A DNA stretch of 64,000 nucleotides from Ovis canadensis. Taxonomy: Eukaryota > Chordata > Mammalia > Artiodactyla > Bovidae. Positions 36,156 through 47,772 of the stretch are shown here, in pieces; the first letter of the stretch is position 1, and the number at the start of each line of letters is the position of its first letter. The position numbers and the translations under genes are program-made. Under the pieces are notes generated by a model that worked only from the letters and a program-made list of their open reading frames with translations, had not been told where the DNA came from and made no database searches. Location: the NCBI RefSeq assembly GCF_042477335.2, contig NC_091263.1:71852501-71916500 (forward strand), in the 5' to 3' direction.

Positions 36156-36865
36156 TGATTTGCTGGGTGAAAGGGATGATTATACAGTCGCCTTAAAATT
36201 AATGGTTTATTGAAAATCTGAAAAATCTGCTCACCATTTTTACTGATTTAAGCTGGCATGTGTGTACTTACTTTTTACTTTAAAAAATCCTTTCTTTAAA
36301 TGTCCATTCTTTGGTAAACCTGCTTCTCCACTCTAGGAATATGATTAGTGGCTCAAAAATACAACTCTGAATCCTTCTAACGGCTCTTATTTGCAGCACG
36401 AAGCACAGTTTACACAGGAGCTTCGGAAGAAGTGAAACACAACAGGGTCAGCGTGCCCTTGGCCGATTGCTTCTTTGAACCTTGGTTTCCTCACCTTCGC
36501 TTTCAGCGATCGAATCAACCTCAGAAGGTCGCTGAGGACTGAAGCCCTTGTGGAGGGCTGGCACACAGCGAGACGATCTGGCCCTACTTCCCTCCTGGAC
36601 ACCTCGGGCTGCCTGCCTAGACCAAGGGACTTCATGTCTCCACCCTGTCTTTGCACAGGTTTCTGACTTAAGAAGCCCTGTCAGCACCTGCCAGGTTCCA
36701 ACCCTGCCTCCTGGGGTCTAACAAACGATTACTTGCAGCGCAGGGCAGCCTCCAGGACTCCCCTCCTCGCGTGGAGCTCTACGTCTCCGCATTTTATAAA
36801 CACTTCCTAACCAGCCCCTGAGAATACTAAAGCTAAGACTGATGGCTCAGTCACCTCCGTATTTC
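36156..36865. other. No gene recognised
   Basis: The stretch 36387-36687 has overlapping open frames on both strands in a moderately GC-rich segment. There is no domain or splice context to support coding. Confidence 0.45.
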
Positions 36866-37065
36866 TTGTTGTTTAGCTGCTAAGTTGTGTCCGACTCTTT
36901 GCGACCCCATGGCCTGTACCTCACCATGCTCCTCTGTCCATGGCATTTCCCAGGCAAGGATACTGGAGTGGGTTGTCATTTCCTTCCCCAGGGATCTTCC
37001 CAACCCAGGAGTCTCTTGCACTGGCAAGTGGATTCATTACCACTGAGCCACCTAGCAAAACTCCC
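36866..37065 (-). mobile_element. Bov-tA SINE, reverse
   Basis: TTGTTTAGCTGCTAAGTTGT, GACCCCATGGCCTGTACC, then CACTGAGCCACCTAGCAAAA. Complete in length. Confidence 0.92.
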
Positions 37066-38300
37066 AGGACAGGGAAGAAGGTCAACAGTGACTGTAGACT
37101 GCACAGAACCCACTCCCCAGCACACACGGGATTAAGAGAATCAAATGCGCAAGAGACTAAGAGCCTGGGACTGGGAATCACACGTTCACAAGCCTGACAA
37201 GCATCAGACTCTTCGCGTTTTTGTTCAAGGTAGAATCTTTAAAGTCACCTTACTGTATGCCGCTAGGCCACCCTATTTATGCAAAGGAACCTGAGGAGTC
37301 ATCGTGCTTGTGGTTTTAACTCGTCTTCAAAGGCAGCACCCTGCTCTGGATTCGGATTGCATGCTGGCTGCATCGGGACCATTTCAAAGGGCGGCGCACA
37401 CTGATGTACTCTGCTTTAAGAGCAAGAGTGCCAGCTGGTGGGCCAGCCGCCGTCACTCACCTCAGCCACCTGCCGGGTCCCCACTCTGTGCTGCACCAGC
37501 CCCTCCGCATTTGTAGCCATGGTGAAGCAAGACCATTAGAGAACCTGTTTGGAAAGATGCAGCGACTTCCATCAGGTGGGCAGAAACCAGCCTCCTTGAA
37601 AAACATTAGTAATCAAAATTCTCCTTTGGTACTGTCTGGTGCAGATTTTGTCCTCAGACCACAAGCTAACCAGCTTCTTCAATCACAGGTACCAATACTG
37701 ATCAGTAGAAACACTTGTCTGGGGACAAGAATCCCCCCTGGTAAACACAAAGACAAATCTGGAACTTTGCCAGGTCTCTTGGGTTGTAACAGCTTGGCTC
37801 ACCTCTCAGGCAGGTGGGAGACACCTACATGGATGGCCCCGGGTCACAGCGTGCTGAATGCCAAGGCGGCTACCTGAGAAAGCTGTTACGGTCAACTTTC
37901 AGACAGAGCCCTAGACTGCTCTCAGCAACCAAGCTTCCGTTACTAGTGGCCAAGCAGGGAGCAGAGCCCTGCCGGTGTAACACCCCTCACTCAGGAGTTA
38001 AAGAGCAGACATTAACAAAAGCAGTAAGGAGACGACATTACTGAAGTGGGCTAAGAACACAGTACCCATAAATTTATCAATTTATATTTTTAAGCCCTCT
38101 TTAAATTAGAAACACAAATAATTCAGCTTTATCTTACTAGAAAAAGTATGCCATCATTTGCCTCAAAATCGAGGAAGATCGTCTCAAGAGGCACCGTGGT
38201 GCTGGTCTCCCGGGTCAGGAGCACTGGAGAGCAGGCACCTTGATGACACTGACCCCTGGTCCTCTGGTCATGCAGCAACGCTCCCCCGAGGGCCTCTACG
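37066..38300. other. Unique sequence with a 157-codon open frame of unknown status
   Basis: The + strand frame at 37404-37877 is the longest non-repeat frame in the left half. Its inferred protein (for example NQNSPLVLSGADFVLRPQAN) matches no family I know. There is no CpG island, Kozak context or splice signal I can defend, so it is most likely chance. Confidence 0.3.
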
Positions 38301-38466
38301 TGTCGGTCGCCCAGTCGTGTCCGACTCTTTGCGACCCCATGGCCTGCAGCCCGCCAGGCTCCTCTATCCATGGGATTCTCCAGGCCAGAATACTGGAGTG
38401 AGTAGCCATTCCCTTCTCCAGGGAAGAAGGTGGATTCTTTACCCTCTGGGCCATCAAGGAAACCCT
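38301..38466 (-). mobile_element. Bov-tA SINE, reverse
   Basis: CGGTCGCCCAGTCGTGTCCG, CCATGGCCTGCAGCCCGCCA, then a shortened head CTGGGCCATCAAGGAAACC with a small internal deletion. Confidence 0.92.
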
Positions 38467-40445
38467 GAGTAGTCCCTAAACCCTTTCCAATAATTCTGCC
38501 ACAGTGAACCTAGGATAAAGGGACTCCACTTTGGACCCACATTCTGGACAAGGCAGACTTCACTACTGACTGCACAGGTCCATGGTTAACAGGAATCTAA
38601 AGCTCTTGTGTGACTTACTCTCAGCATTCACACACAAAACCTACACGGGCCCAGCCAGTGTGCAGCACACAAAATGCACATACAGTCCATGTGCCTGGCC
38701 CCTCCCAGGCACTGAATACTCTGCAATGCAACTGCACAGAGCACTTTACATAGTTCTCACCTGAAGTGTTACTTTAAGCACTGATGTCAACAGAACTTTC
38801 CCACTCTGGCAGCCTTCTGTATTATTCTATCCACTATTAGACAGCCGCCACTTCTATTATCACTAATTCCCCTTCAGATTATTTTATTACCAAAATGAGA
38901 GAGAAATGGAGAATGAAACCATGACAGACAAATAAGAGAAGAATGGCCCTGACTTCAAGGATCACTGTCCTGTAAGAGCAGGTATTACACTGACCTTGAC
39001 AATGACCCCAGGTCACCAGTGTCAGTGGATCGCCTTCAGAGAACAAGATCAGGTCCAAGACAAGGGAGAAGTATTTCCGATTATTTATTCTTTTAATAAG
39101 TAGTCAAGAATTTTAACATTTGTTTACTCCTGTTTGTTTCTACAAGAAAAAGCTTTGAGAAACACTCTTGTCTCTTCCCCTATTACAGTCTGGTTCCAAC
39201 TAATAAGAGACAGAGGAAAAAAGAATGACTTCACATGCACCAGAAATCAACCTGATAAAAACACCACTACTGCACGTGAAACCTCTAGGGCTCTAATCTT
39301 TTTTCCTCAAAATCTTAAATAAGAGCTCTCTAAGGAATCAGATGGATAAAGACAGCAAACAGATATACTAGATTAAGAAATAAAATCTAAACAGCTACAC
39401 TACATTAAGAAATTAAGTCCAAATATGCAGCTGCGACTGTAACACTTTGAGGTGTTACGAGCGTTTGTGTTGCCATCAACTGCATTTTGATGCAAGAAAT
39501 ACATGAACTTGAGTATTAAAAAATAGTGTTAGGGAAGTATCATTGAGTATTAGAGTAGAGAAATAACAAAGTATTAGAAAGGCATACCTTTCTACCAGGT
39601 TTCCCTAAAAGAGGTGCTTGACACCTCTTATTTGTCTATCACCTCTAAGATATGCGGTGAAAAGGATTTTACAGGTGACTGTCTGATAGTAACTCAGAAA
39701 CCTTTCTGTAGTGACTCACTTTAACACTCAATTTGCAGGACTCATCACCCTCAGCCAAGGCTCAGGGGGCCGCAAGATACTGCTAATGACTGGTGATAGC
39801 AGACATTAGGCCTCAGAGAAGCAGCAGTGAGCTGGGAAGTTCAGGAAAGCTAACCACTCTGCGTATTAATCCTCTGGTGATTATATAAATGATAAGTATC
39901 TTCTACTCTGCAGCTCATCTGCTTGCTTTCTTCACGGTGTCTTTTGATGAATGAAAGTTCTTAAGTTTCATAAGGCTAAATTTTTTTTTCTTTACAGTTT
40001 GTACTTTTATTTATGAAAATTCTGTCCTACCCCAAAGTCACAAGCCTAATTTTAATATGTCTAAGTCTCTCACATCTAAGTTCTCAATCCATCTGCAAAT
40101 TAACTCTTGAGTCCAGAGGTAGACAAAGGGTCCAGTGAATTTTCTTCAAATATGGATCATCAATTTTCGACCCCATTCCCAGAACAATCTGAGCTCTCCT
40201 CGCTCGTCTGCAGTGACTCCTCGGCCGCACCTCGTGCTCCCGAGGACGTGGCTCGCGGGTCTCTGCTCTCCTGCACAGCTGTCCTGCCTTCCTCTGTCTA
40301 CTCACCATCTGACTCTACCACTTTACAGCTCAGGCTTGCTCTCTGTTGGGGCAGGCGGCCCCCTCCCCACCTTGCTCTCCCTTCCACGCCAACCTCTTGG
40401 TCTATAGCAAACATGCAATACCCAGAGCAACAACCTTCCTTTATA
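38467..40445. other. Unique-looking sequence, no supported gene
   Basis: About 2 kb without recognisable repeats or exons. A short T-tract lies near 39989. Confidence 0.5.
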
Positions 40446-40530
40446 TATTGGATTGACCAAAAAGTTCGTTTGAGTTTTTCCCATAAGGTGCTGTGGAAAA
40501 ACCGGAATAAACTTTTTGGCCACCCCAATA
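40446..40530 (+). mobile_element. Mariner-type MITE with hairpin potential
   Basis: Two nearly perfect inverted arms face each other. The left arm contains GACCAAAAAGTTCGTTTGAG. The right arm contains GGAATAAACTTTTTGGCCAC. TA dinucleotides flank them (40446-40447 and 40529-40530), the expected mariner target. At about 80 bp it has lost the transposase and consists almost entirely of the terminal repeats. Transcribed, it would fold into a long hairpin. Confidence 0.93.
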
Positions 40531-43039
40531 CTCGATGTCTTATAATTCTTGATCTGTTAGTTTTCCGCCACCAAAGAAACTACAGTCACCACCAACAGCA
40601 GCTTAGGAAGTGCTTACAAGTGAACAAGGACGAGTGTGCACCTCTGGAAAGGCAAGCGGAGACTAACAGAATATGAGAGAGACTAACCTATGAAAACTGC
40701 TCCCAACACTGATTTAAATCCAGAGAGACCAGGTAGGAGAGAGAGAAAATTTTAAAAACATATTCCATTTCATCATATTTGAAAAAACATGTAAAGCTGC
40801 AAACCGCATCTTATCCTCAGGTATAAACCAAAGAAGACAGAGGCTGCTTCCTGCAGGCATCACAGTGTAGTGAGAAATAAGTAAAACAGCATCCTCTAGT
40901 GAGGTCAGGAAGTGAGGGGGGACCTTTAACTTAAATGCCCTAGGAAAAAAAGACAATGTCAGGGGGTCAGGCTCCCCTCAGGGCTTGTTTTCCTGGCTAC
41001 CCCAGTCACAGGTGGCCCCTGGGACACAGGGAAGGGCAAAGCCTTGGAAAGGGTATCGGGAGATGGTTACCAAGTAGGGGGTGTCTTTCAAGAAACAGCA
41101 GCTCTGGGGAAGAGTGGGTTATGTCCATGTGTACTTTGAAAAGCCATATTCACTAGAACAACATAATTCTGCATTTGAAATCTGAGGAAAAAAAAAAAAC
41201 AAACCAGAAAACCCTACTGCTTAGACACTACAGACTAGACAAAGGCCTCGGCCACAGCCTTGCTGGCAGAGCGAAGCAGCGCCATGCTGAGTAACGCACA
41301 CTCGCTGCAGGGCCACCGCACCCCGGGCAGGACACTGACGCGGGCAGCTCCCGGTTCAGAAGCACAAGGCTCCAAAGGTTGGCGCTTGCCCGCTTGCCTT
41401 CTAACCCTGGAGCACCGCACCCCCTCTTTTCCCATTAATTAACCAAAGAGCAGAAAACCATGTACCCTAAGTTAAACAACAAAACCAACCTACTATGGAA
41501 TACTTTCCTATGGTGGTTGTCAACTAACCAAGTTCAACTACCATCCATCCTTTTAAAATAACTAGGCAACAAGCTGACTGCTGAGCATGAGTAACAACAA
41601 GAAATAAAGGAGAAAGTCCTTGTCCTTGAAGAACTTATGAAGGAAACCAGTAAGAGCTGAGCAAGGTAAATGCTACAGTCCGCAGGAAGAAGCGATGGCA
41701 GCTTCACAGGAGAGAAGCCAAGACGACTGGTCTTGAAGGGAAGTGGAATGGAGCAAACGGACAGAGGGTGGGTGGGAGAGAGTTCCAGGCAGAGCTCAGA
41801 CAGACGGGCAGACCACAGGAGGATGCAGAGTTGAGGACCAGCAGGCAACCTGGGGGGGACGGCTGGAGCGCTCAAGGAGAGGGCCGGACACTGAAGGCAG
41901 CGAGAGCTACCAGAGGTGCGGCAGAGAGATGAAGTGGCCATTCCTGGCTCTTCCAAAAAAAAATAATCCTTCGGGGGACAGTGAGGAGGGAACAGAAAAG
42001 GACGGTCCACGGAAGGCCAGTTAGAAAGTGGTGGCCACAGACGAGGGATAGAGTCTTAACCTGAACTAGCAAGTCTTCCAGCGCACAGATGACAACAGGG
42101 CGCAGCATAAACATATGGGCCGCAGAATGGCAGAAGTGAAACTGCCACCGCCTGGCCTCATGTGGCAGGAGGTTTCAGAGCATAAACTCCTTCAAATACA
42201 AGTACAACAGTATCTCTCTCAACAACAAAGAGGACACAACGGAGGCTTTAATCAACTCTTCCAGATTTACAGAAAGCATCCAGCTGACCAAACTGTGCAA
42301 CCAGGGTGTCTCTGGTTTCAGCGAGGGGCTGCAGACCCCACTGCAGTGAGAGCAGGGCTCAGCCTGGGAACACCCGAACCCCAGGGCGCTGGAGAACAGC
42401 CTGGCCGTGCGCTCCCCAGGGGCAGGCTGAGAGGCCAACGTCTCCAATGACAATAAACACGTGGGACAAGGAAACCCTGTCTTCGCTGACAGCAGTGGGT
42501 GAGCCTGCCTTCCCCTTCACAAAGAACTGATTCACATCATCCTTATTTATATACGATGTGGCCCCAAATTACATAACATTAAAGATTTACTGCCTTGATA
42601 TTTCCTCATCTAAACAAATACACTGGGTTCAGAGGCCCTGGCAGACTTCTAAGCTGATCTGATACTGGACTGCGTGAGACTATCATGAAGAACAGATCTC
42701 AACCCATCCATAAACGGCCTAACGCTGTGCCAGGCACACAGCAGGCATGCTGTGCATGGCGCTACCGCTAGCACCAATTTCAAAGTCACATGAAAGCAGC
42801 GACAAACTGTATACTAAAATGCATATTATAATCAGGAATAGGCCCCTTATTTTGACATAAGAGCCACATGAGATTTAACTACATATGTATATGTATTATA
42901 TGCTCAGACCATATTTATAATTCACTCGAATTAAACTGCACATCTGAAAAATGAAACGGCTGAATTAGGATAAATTTCACAAATATTTGAAAATAAACCA
43001 ACACCAACAACTGTTTGCAAAATACTACTACTGCTATAG
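40531..43039. other. Unique-looking sequence, no firmly supported gene
   Basis: One 66-codon + strand frame without a start codon (about 42135-42343) reads protein-like (SINSFKYKYNSISLNNKED). It is bounded by stops and lacks clear splice sites. A 12-A tract lies near 41190. Nothing else is recognised. Confidence 0.4.
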
Positions 43040-43150
43040 TATAGAACTTCTTGCCTGGGAAATCCCAGGGGCAGAGGAGCCTGATGGGCTCCAGTCCATG
43101 GGGTCGCAGGAGTCGGACACGACTTAGTGACTAAACAACAACAACAGGGC
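43040..43150 (+). mobile_element. Bov-A/Bov-tA tail fragment
   Basis: GCCTGGGAAATCCCAGGGGC, GGAGCCTGATGGGCTCCAGT, then CGGACACGACTTAGTGACTA and an AACAACAACAACA tail. Confidence 0.88.
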
Positions 43151-43805
43151 TTCTAGACAGGCAGTGAGGTGTGCAGTCTAAGTTTTATTATGCTGTGCCT
43201 GTCAGAAGTCTCTCTGGACTCATGAGAAAATAAAAGCAAAAATATAAATACAAAACACCTGAGAACTTAAAAAACGAGAGATACACAGCTCAAGACTTGA
43301 AATCACAGATCGACCCGAAGGCAAGAAACATATCAAGTGACAGATTCAGTGAGTGCCCGTCACACAGAAGATGCCACGAGGACCCCGGCAGGGCCAAGCT
43401 GAGGCACAGAGCCTGTTGTCAGAAAGAGACTCAAAGATGACTTAGCTTTGGGGCTGGGTGATTTCCTGTGCCCACAGGAAACTTGCTTCTTCCCTGTTCC
43501 AAGTCTGGGGTCCAGGAAAGGACAGTGGAGGTGCGTGGGGGCTGGGGAGGTGGGTGAGCAGGGACTAGCGGGGAAGAGGAGCGGCTCTCACCTCTGTGGA
43601 GTCCCAGCGACCAGAGCAATGCTACAGGTCCCCATGTGGAGACCTGTCCCGAGACGCCACTGCACACTGGGGGGGTCTCCCCAGTTTACCAAGGGCCCAA
43701 GGGCAAGGACGAAATGCATGCTCCCTGTTTCTATGAGTGTGGCCCAGCAAGAGGCAGGAGGAAAGAAGGACAGCTTTTCGGAGCACCTACAATATGCTTG
43801 ATATC
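43151..43805. other. No gene recognised
   Basis: The 43448-43801 frame on + overlaps a - frame at 43431-43667. Neither shows a known domain. Confidence 0.45.
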
Positions 43806-43966
43806 ACTGCTGCTGCTGCTAAGTCACTTCAGTCGTGTCCGACTCTGTGCGACCCCATAGACGACAGCCCACCAGGCTCCCCCGTCCCTGGGACTTTCCA
43901 GGCGGGAACACTGGAGTGGGTTGCCATTTCCTTCTCCAATGCATGAAAGTGAAAGTGAAGTCACAG
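43806..43966 (-). mobile_element. Bov-A-family SINE, reverse
   Basis: CTGCTGCTGCTGCTAAGTCA (complement of the AGCAGCAGCAG tail), TTCAGTCGTGTCCGACTC, then a GAAAGTGAAAGTGAAG linker at the right end. This is one Bov-A monomer. Confidence 0.92.
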
Positions 43967-43969
43967 TAG

Positions 43970-44165
43970 GCAGCATTTAATCCTTAAATCCATTCCCTCT
44001 GAGTAGGTGCAACATTATTAGCTCCACCAATGCAGACAGAGGAGGGAAAGGGAGACTCAGAAGCTTAGCCAACTTGTTCCAAGCCCCCTAGTTGGAAAAA
44101 AGGTACCTGGGGTTCTAACTCAGGCTTCTGACTCTAAAACCACAACCTTCCCTCTGCACCCGACT
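43970..44165 (+). repeat. L2-like remnant
   Basis: ATTTAATCCTTAAATCCATT, then GGAGACTCAGAAGCTTAGCC and GGGGTTCTAACTCAGGCTTC fit the L2 core in forward order. Confidence 0.6.
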
Positions 44166-44318
44166 GCCCTTCAAAATAGTTTCCTGAAAGACGAAGTCAA
44201 CAGAAGAGAATTATAAAGAGTGACAGGAGAGCGGCTAATCTTCCCAAGGAGCAAATGGCTCACACCAGTACTCTAGATCTTTAGGAACTTACTTTATGTA
44301 ACCACTAATTCCTAAATA

Positions 44319-44516
44319 GGGCTTCCCTTGGAGCGCAGTCAGTAAAGCATCTGCCTGCAGTGCAGGAGACCCGGGGTTCAATCCCTGGGTTGGGAAGATC
44401 CCCTGGAGAAAGAAATGGCCACCCACTCCAGTATCCTCGCCTGGAAAATCTCATGGACAGAGGAGCCTGGTGGGCTGCAGTCCATGGGGTCGCAAAGAGT
44501 CGCGCACCACTGAGCG
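44319..44516 (+). mobile_element. Bov-tA SINE with 15-bp target-site duplication
   Basis: GGGCTTCCCTTGGAGCGCAG through CGCGCACCACTGAGCG. The repeat ACTAATTCCTAAATA occurs at 44304-44318 and 44517-44531. The exact boundary is ambiguous by two bases because the SINE end and the repeat share AC. Confidence 0.96.
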
Positions 44517-44684
44517 ACTAATTCCTAAATATGTGATTGTGATTTCTGACCTAGCTCCACCCAGACAGCAACACGACAGTTCCTTTGGAACTTGAACACA
44601 CTTTCTCCTTACACATTTTACCAACATAATAATCATACTGATTAAAACAGCAGGGATAATTTTACAATCTTTAACGTAAAAATT

Positions 44685-45080
44685 TTTCTACTGAAGCCTA
44701 ACATGCAGATACAAAAGTGCACACAAATCATAATGCTACAGCTCCCTGCATTTCAGTGAACACACACACACAAACCGCACTGCCCTCAGAGCGCCCCCAG
44801 CACCTGAAAGGCGCCCCTCTCGCCTCAGAGCACCAGCTCCCCTGCTGCCCTGCCCTCCACGCTTGTCTCTCAGCTGTGTGTTAGTGTGGCCTCCTGTGTC
44901 TGGCTTCTCTGCTCATGGTGATAACCTTGAGGAGCGGTGCGTCTTCACCGCCGTGCAGTGTTCCAGCATGTGACTCTGGCACTATTTACTCATCCATTCT
45001 ACAGCTGATGAGCGTTTAGATGATTCTAGTTTGGAGTGCTAATGACTGGCGTTCCTCTGAGCACTCCTGCACAGAAGGTC
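44685..45080 (-). mobile_element. Old L1 3' end, reverse
   Basis: TCTACTGAAGCCTAACATGC, AAAAGTGCACACAAATCATA, TGTCTGGCTTCTCTGCTCAT, then TACTCATCCATTCTACAGCT. The order fits the complement of an older mammalian L1 3' region. Confidence 0.75.
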
Positions 45081-45649
45081 CCCAGGTTAAGGTGGAATAA
45101 CTTAGGATTTTCCAACTTCACCATGGTGTGAAAGGGATACGCATTCAGTAGAAACTGCGCTTGGGTTTGTGAATTCTGAACTCTTCCCAGGCTAGCAGTA
45201 TACAGTTATGATCCTCTCATGATGCCAGGCAGCGGCAGCTACCTCCCAGTCAGTCACATGACCTACTGTTACAACTATTACTGTGACAGTTAAACAATTA
45301 AACTGTAAAAATTATTCTGCTTCTCACTCTTAGTATAGTAGTCAATGAATTACTGGAGATATTCAGTAATTATAAAATAGACTTACATTACACGATTTTG
45401 CCCAACTGCAGGTTAATGTCACTGTTCTGAGCATATTTAAGGTAAACAAGGCTAAGCTTCGGTCTTTGGTAGGTTAGGTGTATCAAGCGCATTTTTCTGC
45501 ATATTTTCAACTTATGAATAAACCCATCATAAATCAAGGAACATCTGTATGTGCCTTCTGATGCAATGCATCTTTTCTTCACTTGAAAATTTTCCTACTT
45601 TAAAAAACTATCTTTTATCTCTTCAGAAAAGAGACATGTTATAAATTTA
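45081..45649. other. No gene recognised
   Basis: Unique-looking sequence. The short - frame at 45388-45582 has no domain. Confidence 0.5.
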
Positions 45650-45975
45650 GAACTTCCCTGACGGCCAGTGTTGAGACTCTGCCTGCCAGTGCAGCGGACA
45701 TGAGTTTGATCCTGAGTATAGGAAGATCCCACACGCTGCGCAGCAACTAAGCCAAGTGCCTCAGCTACTGAGCCAGCATTCTAGTGCCTGGTCGCTGCAA
45801 CTACTGAAGCCTGTGCACCTAGGGCCCGCGCTCCCCAGCAAGAGAAGCCACTGCAAGGAAAAGGCCACACACCCGAGAGCAGCCCTCACCTTGCTGCAAT
45901 TAGAGAAAGCCCACGCACAGTAACAGAGACTCAGTGCAGCCAAAAATAATAAATTCTTTAAAAATTTAAGTTTTA
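45650..45975 (+). repeat. CHR-type SINE, long form
   Basis: AACTTCCCTGACGGCCAGTG head, GATCCCACACGCTGCGCAGC, the GCAACTACTGAAGCCTGTGC body, then AGCCAAAAATAATAAATTC tail. Confidence 0.83.
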
Positions 45976-45987
45976 AAAAATCTGTAC

Positions 45988-47022
45988 TGTAAAGCCTTTG
46001 ACTGTGTGGATCACAACAAACTGTGGAAAATTCTGGAAGAGATGGGAATACCAGACCACCTGACCTGCCTCCTGAGACATCTGTATGCAGGTCAGGAAGC
46101 AACCGTTAGAAGTGGGCATAGAACAACAGACTGGTTCCAAATCGGGAAAGGGCTACGTCAAGGCTGTATATTGTCACCTTGCTTATTTAACTTCTGTGCA
46201 GAGTACATCATGAGAAACGTTGGGCGGGATGAAGCACAAGCTGGAATCAAGATTGCCAGGAGAGATATCAATAACCTCAGATATGCAGATGACACCAACC
46301 TTACAGCAGAAAGTGAAGAGGAACTAAAAAGCCTCTTGATGAGAGTCAAAGAGGAGAGAGAAAAAGTTGGCTTAAAGCTCAACATTCAGAAAACGAACAT
46401 CATGGCATCTGGTCCCATCACTTCATGGGAAATAGATGGGGAACAGTGCAAACAGTGTCAGACTATTTTGGGGGCTCCAAAATCACTGCAGATGGTGATT
46501 GCAGCCATGAAATTAAAAGACGCTTACTCCTTGGAAGAAAAGTTATGACCAACCTAGATAGCATATTAAAAAGCAGTGACATTACTTTGCCGACAAAGGT
46601 CCATCTAACCAAGGCTATGGTTTCTCCAGTAGTGGTGTATGGATATGAGAGTTGGACCCTAAAGAAAGCTGAGTGCTGAAGAATTGATGCTTTTGAACTG
46701 TGCTGTTGGAGGAGATCCAACCAGTCCATCCTAAAGGATATCAGTCCTGAGTATTCATTGGAAGGACTGATGTTGAAGCTGAAACTCCAATACTCTGGCC
46801 ACCTGATGTGAAGAGCTGACTCACTGGAAAAGACCCTGAAGCTGGGAAAGATTGAGGGCGGGAGGAGAAGGGGAAGACAGAGGATGAGATGGTTGCATGG
46901 CATCACTGACTCAATGGACATGAGTTTGAGTAAACTCTGGGAGTTGGTGATGGACAGGGAGGCCTGGTGTGCTGCGGTCCATGGGGTCACAAAGAATTGG
47001 ACATGACTGAGTGACTGAACTG
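45988..47022 (+). mobile_element. BovB LINE 3' half with intact YADD
   Basis: Starts at the codons for AFDCVDHNKLW (RT motif A) and reaches the 3' tail. Frame 46006-46548 keeps motif B (GLRQGCILSPCLFNF) and an intact YADD motif C (Tyr codon 46282-46284). A frameshift near 46440 and a deletion near 46708 (missing the [10 protein letters not shown] segment) disrupt the C-terminal half. No clear target-site duplication. Confidence 0.95.
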
Positions 47023-47578
47023 ATAAACATATTCTTTTCAGCAAAAGGCTGACATGCACTTTGAGACATCTGCTTTTAACCTTGGTAAAAGGTGATTTTT
47101 CAATAATTCTAGGCTTATTCACAAATCAACCTAGTAAAAGGATGCATTATTCCAGAAGCGATGGAGCAGGGGTGAGAGGCAATGAGGGCACTGCAAACGT
47201 CATTTCTAAAATGTTCGACAAACACTACACAATCAGATACACTATATAATAAACACGGAAACACATCCTGAAGCCTGATGGAATTAACTTCCTAAGAGCC
47301 ATTCAGGTGGCTCTTAAAAATGTCAGGTGGCGCCCAGGAAAACCATGCCACCTCAGCTCTGCTCTCTGGCCCACCAACCTCTCACTTCTCTCCCCGCTCT
47401 TTGGAAACCACTCACCCCGTTTTCCACAATCCAAGCAGGAGAGAATGATAGCCTCTTCTATCGCTGGCATGAAATTCCTCGCTAATGACTTCATTAACAC
47501 TTTAAGGAATTCGAGTCTTCAGTGTTACCTGTCCATAATATTAGAATAAAAGGTTTCACCTCCTTTTATGGACTTTGG
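47023..47578. other. No gene recognised
   Basis: Unique-looking sequence; nothing supported. Confidence 0.5.
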
Positions 47579-47772
47579 TTGTCATGTACTCAGTCACGTT
47601 CAACTCTTTTGCAACCCCGTGGACTGTAGGCTGCCAGGCTTCTCTGTCCATGGGATTCCCCAGGCAAGAATAAATGGAGTGGGTTGCCAATTCCTCCTTC
47701 AGGGACTGAACCCACACTGCCTGGCCTGGCAGACGAGTTCCTTACCACTGACAGCCACCAGGGAAGCCCTCC
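47579..47772 (-). mobile_element. Bov-tA SINE, reverse
   Basis: GTTGTCATGTACTCAGTCAC, CCGTGGACTGTAGGCTGCCA, then ACAGCCACCAGGGAAGCCCT. Confidence 0.9.

Noticed and set aside
37404-37877. 157-codon + strand frame as a real gene.
   Set aside because: No Kozak context, promoter, splice signal or recognisable domain. This length is expected by chance somewhere in 64 kb.
40107-40676. 189-codon + strand frame.
   Set aside because: It runs straight through the mariner MITE (about residues 112-140), so it is unlikely to be a conserved gene. The apparent start is not ATG-supported.
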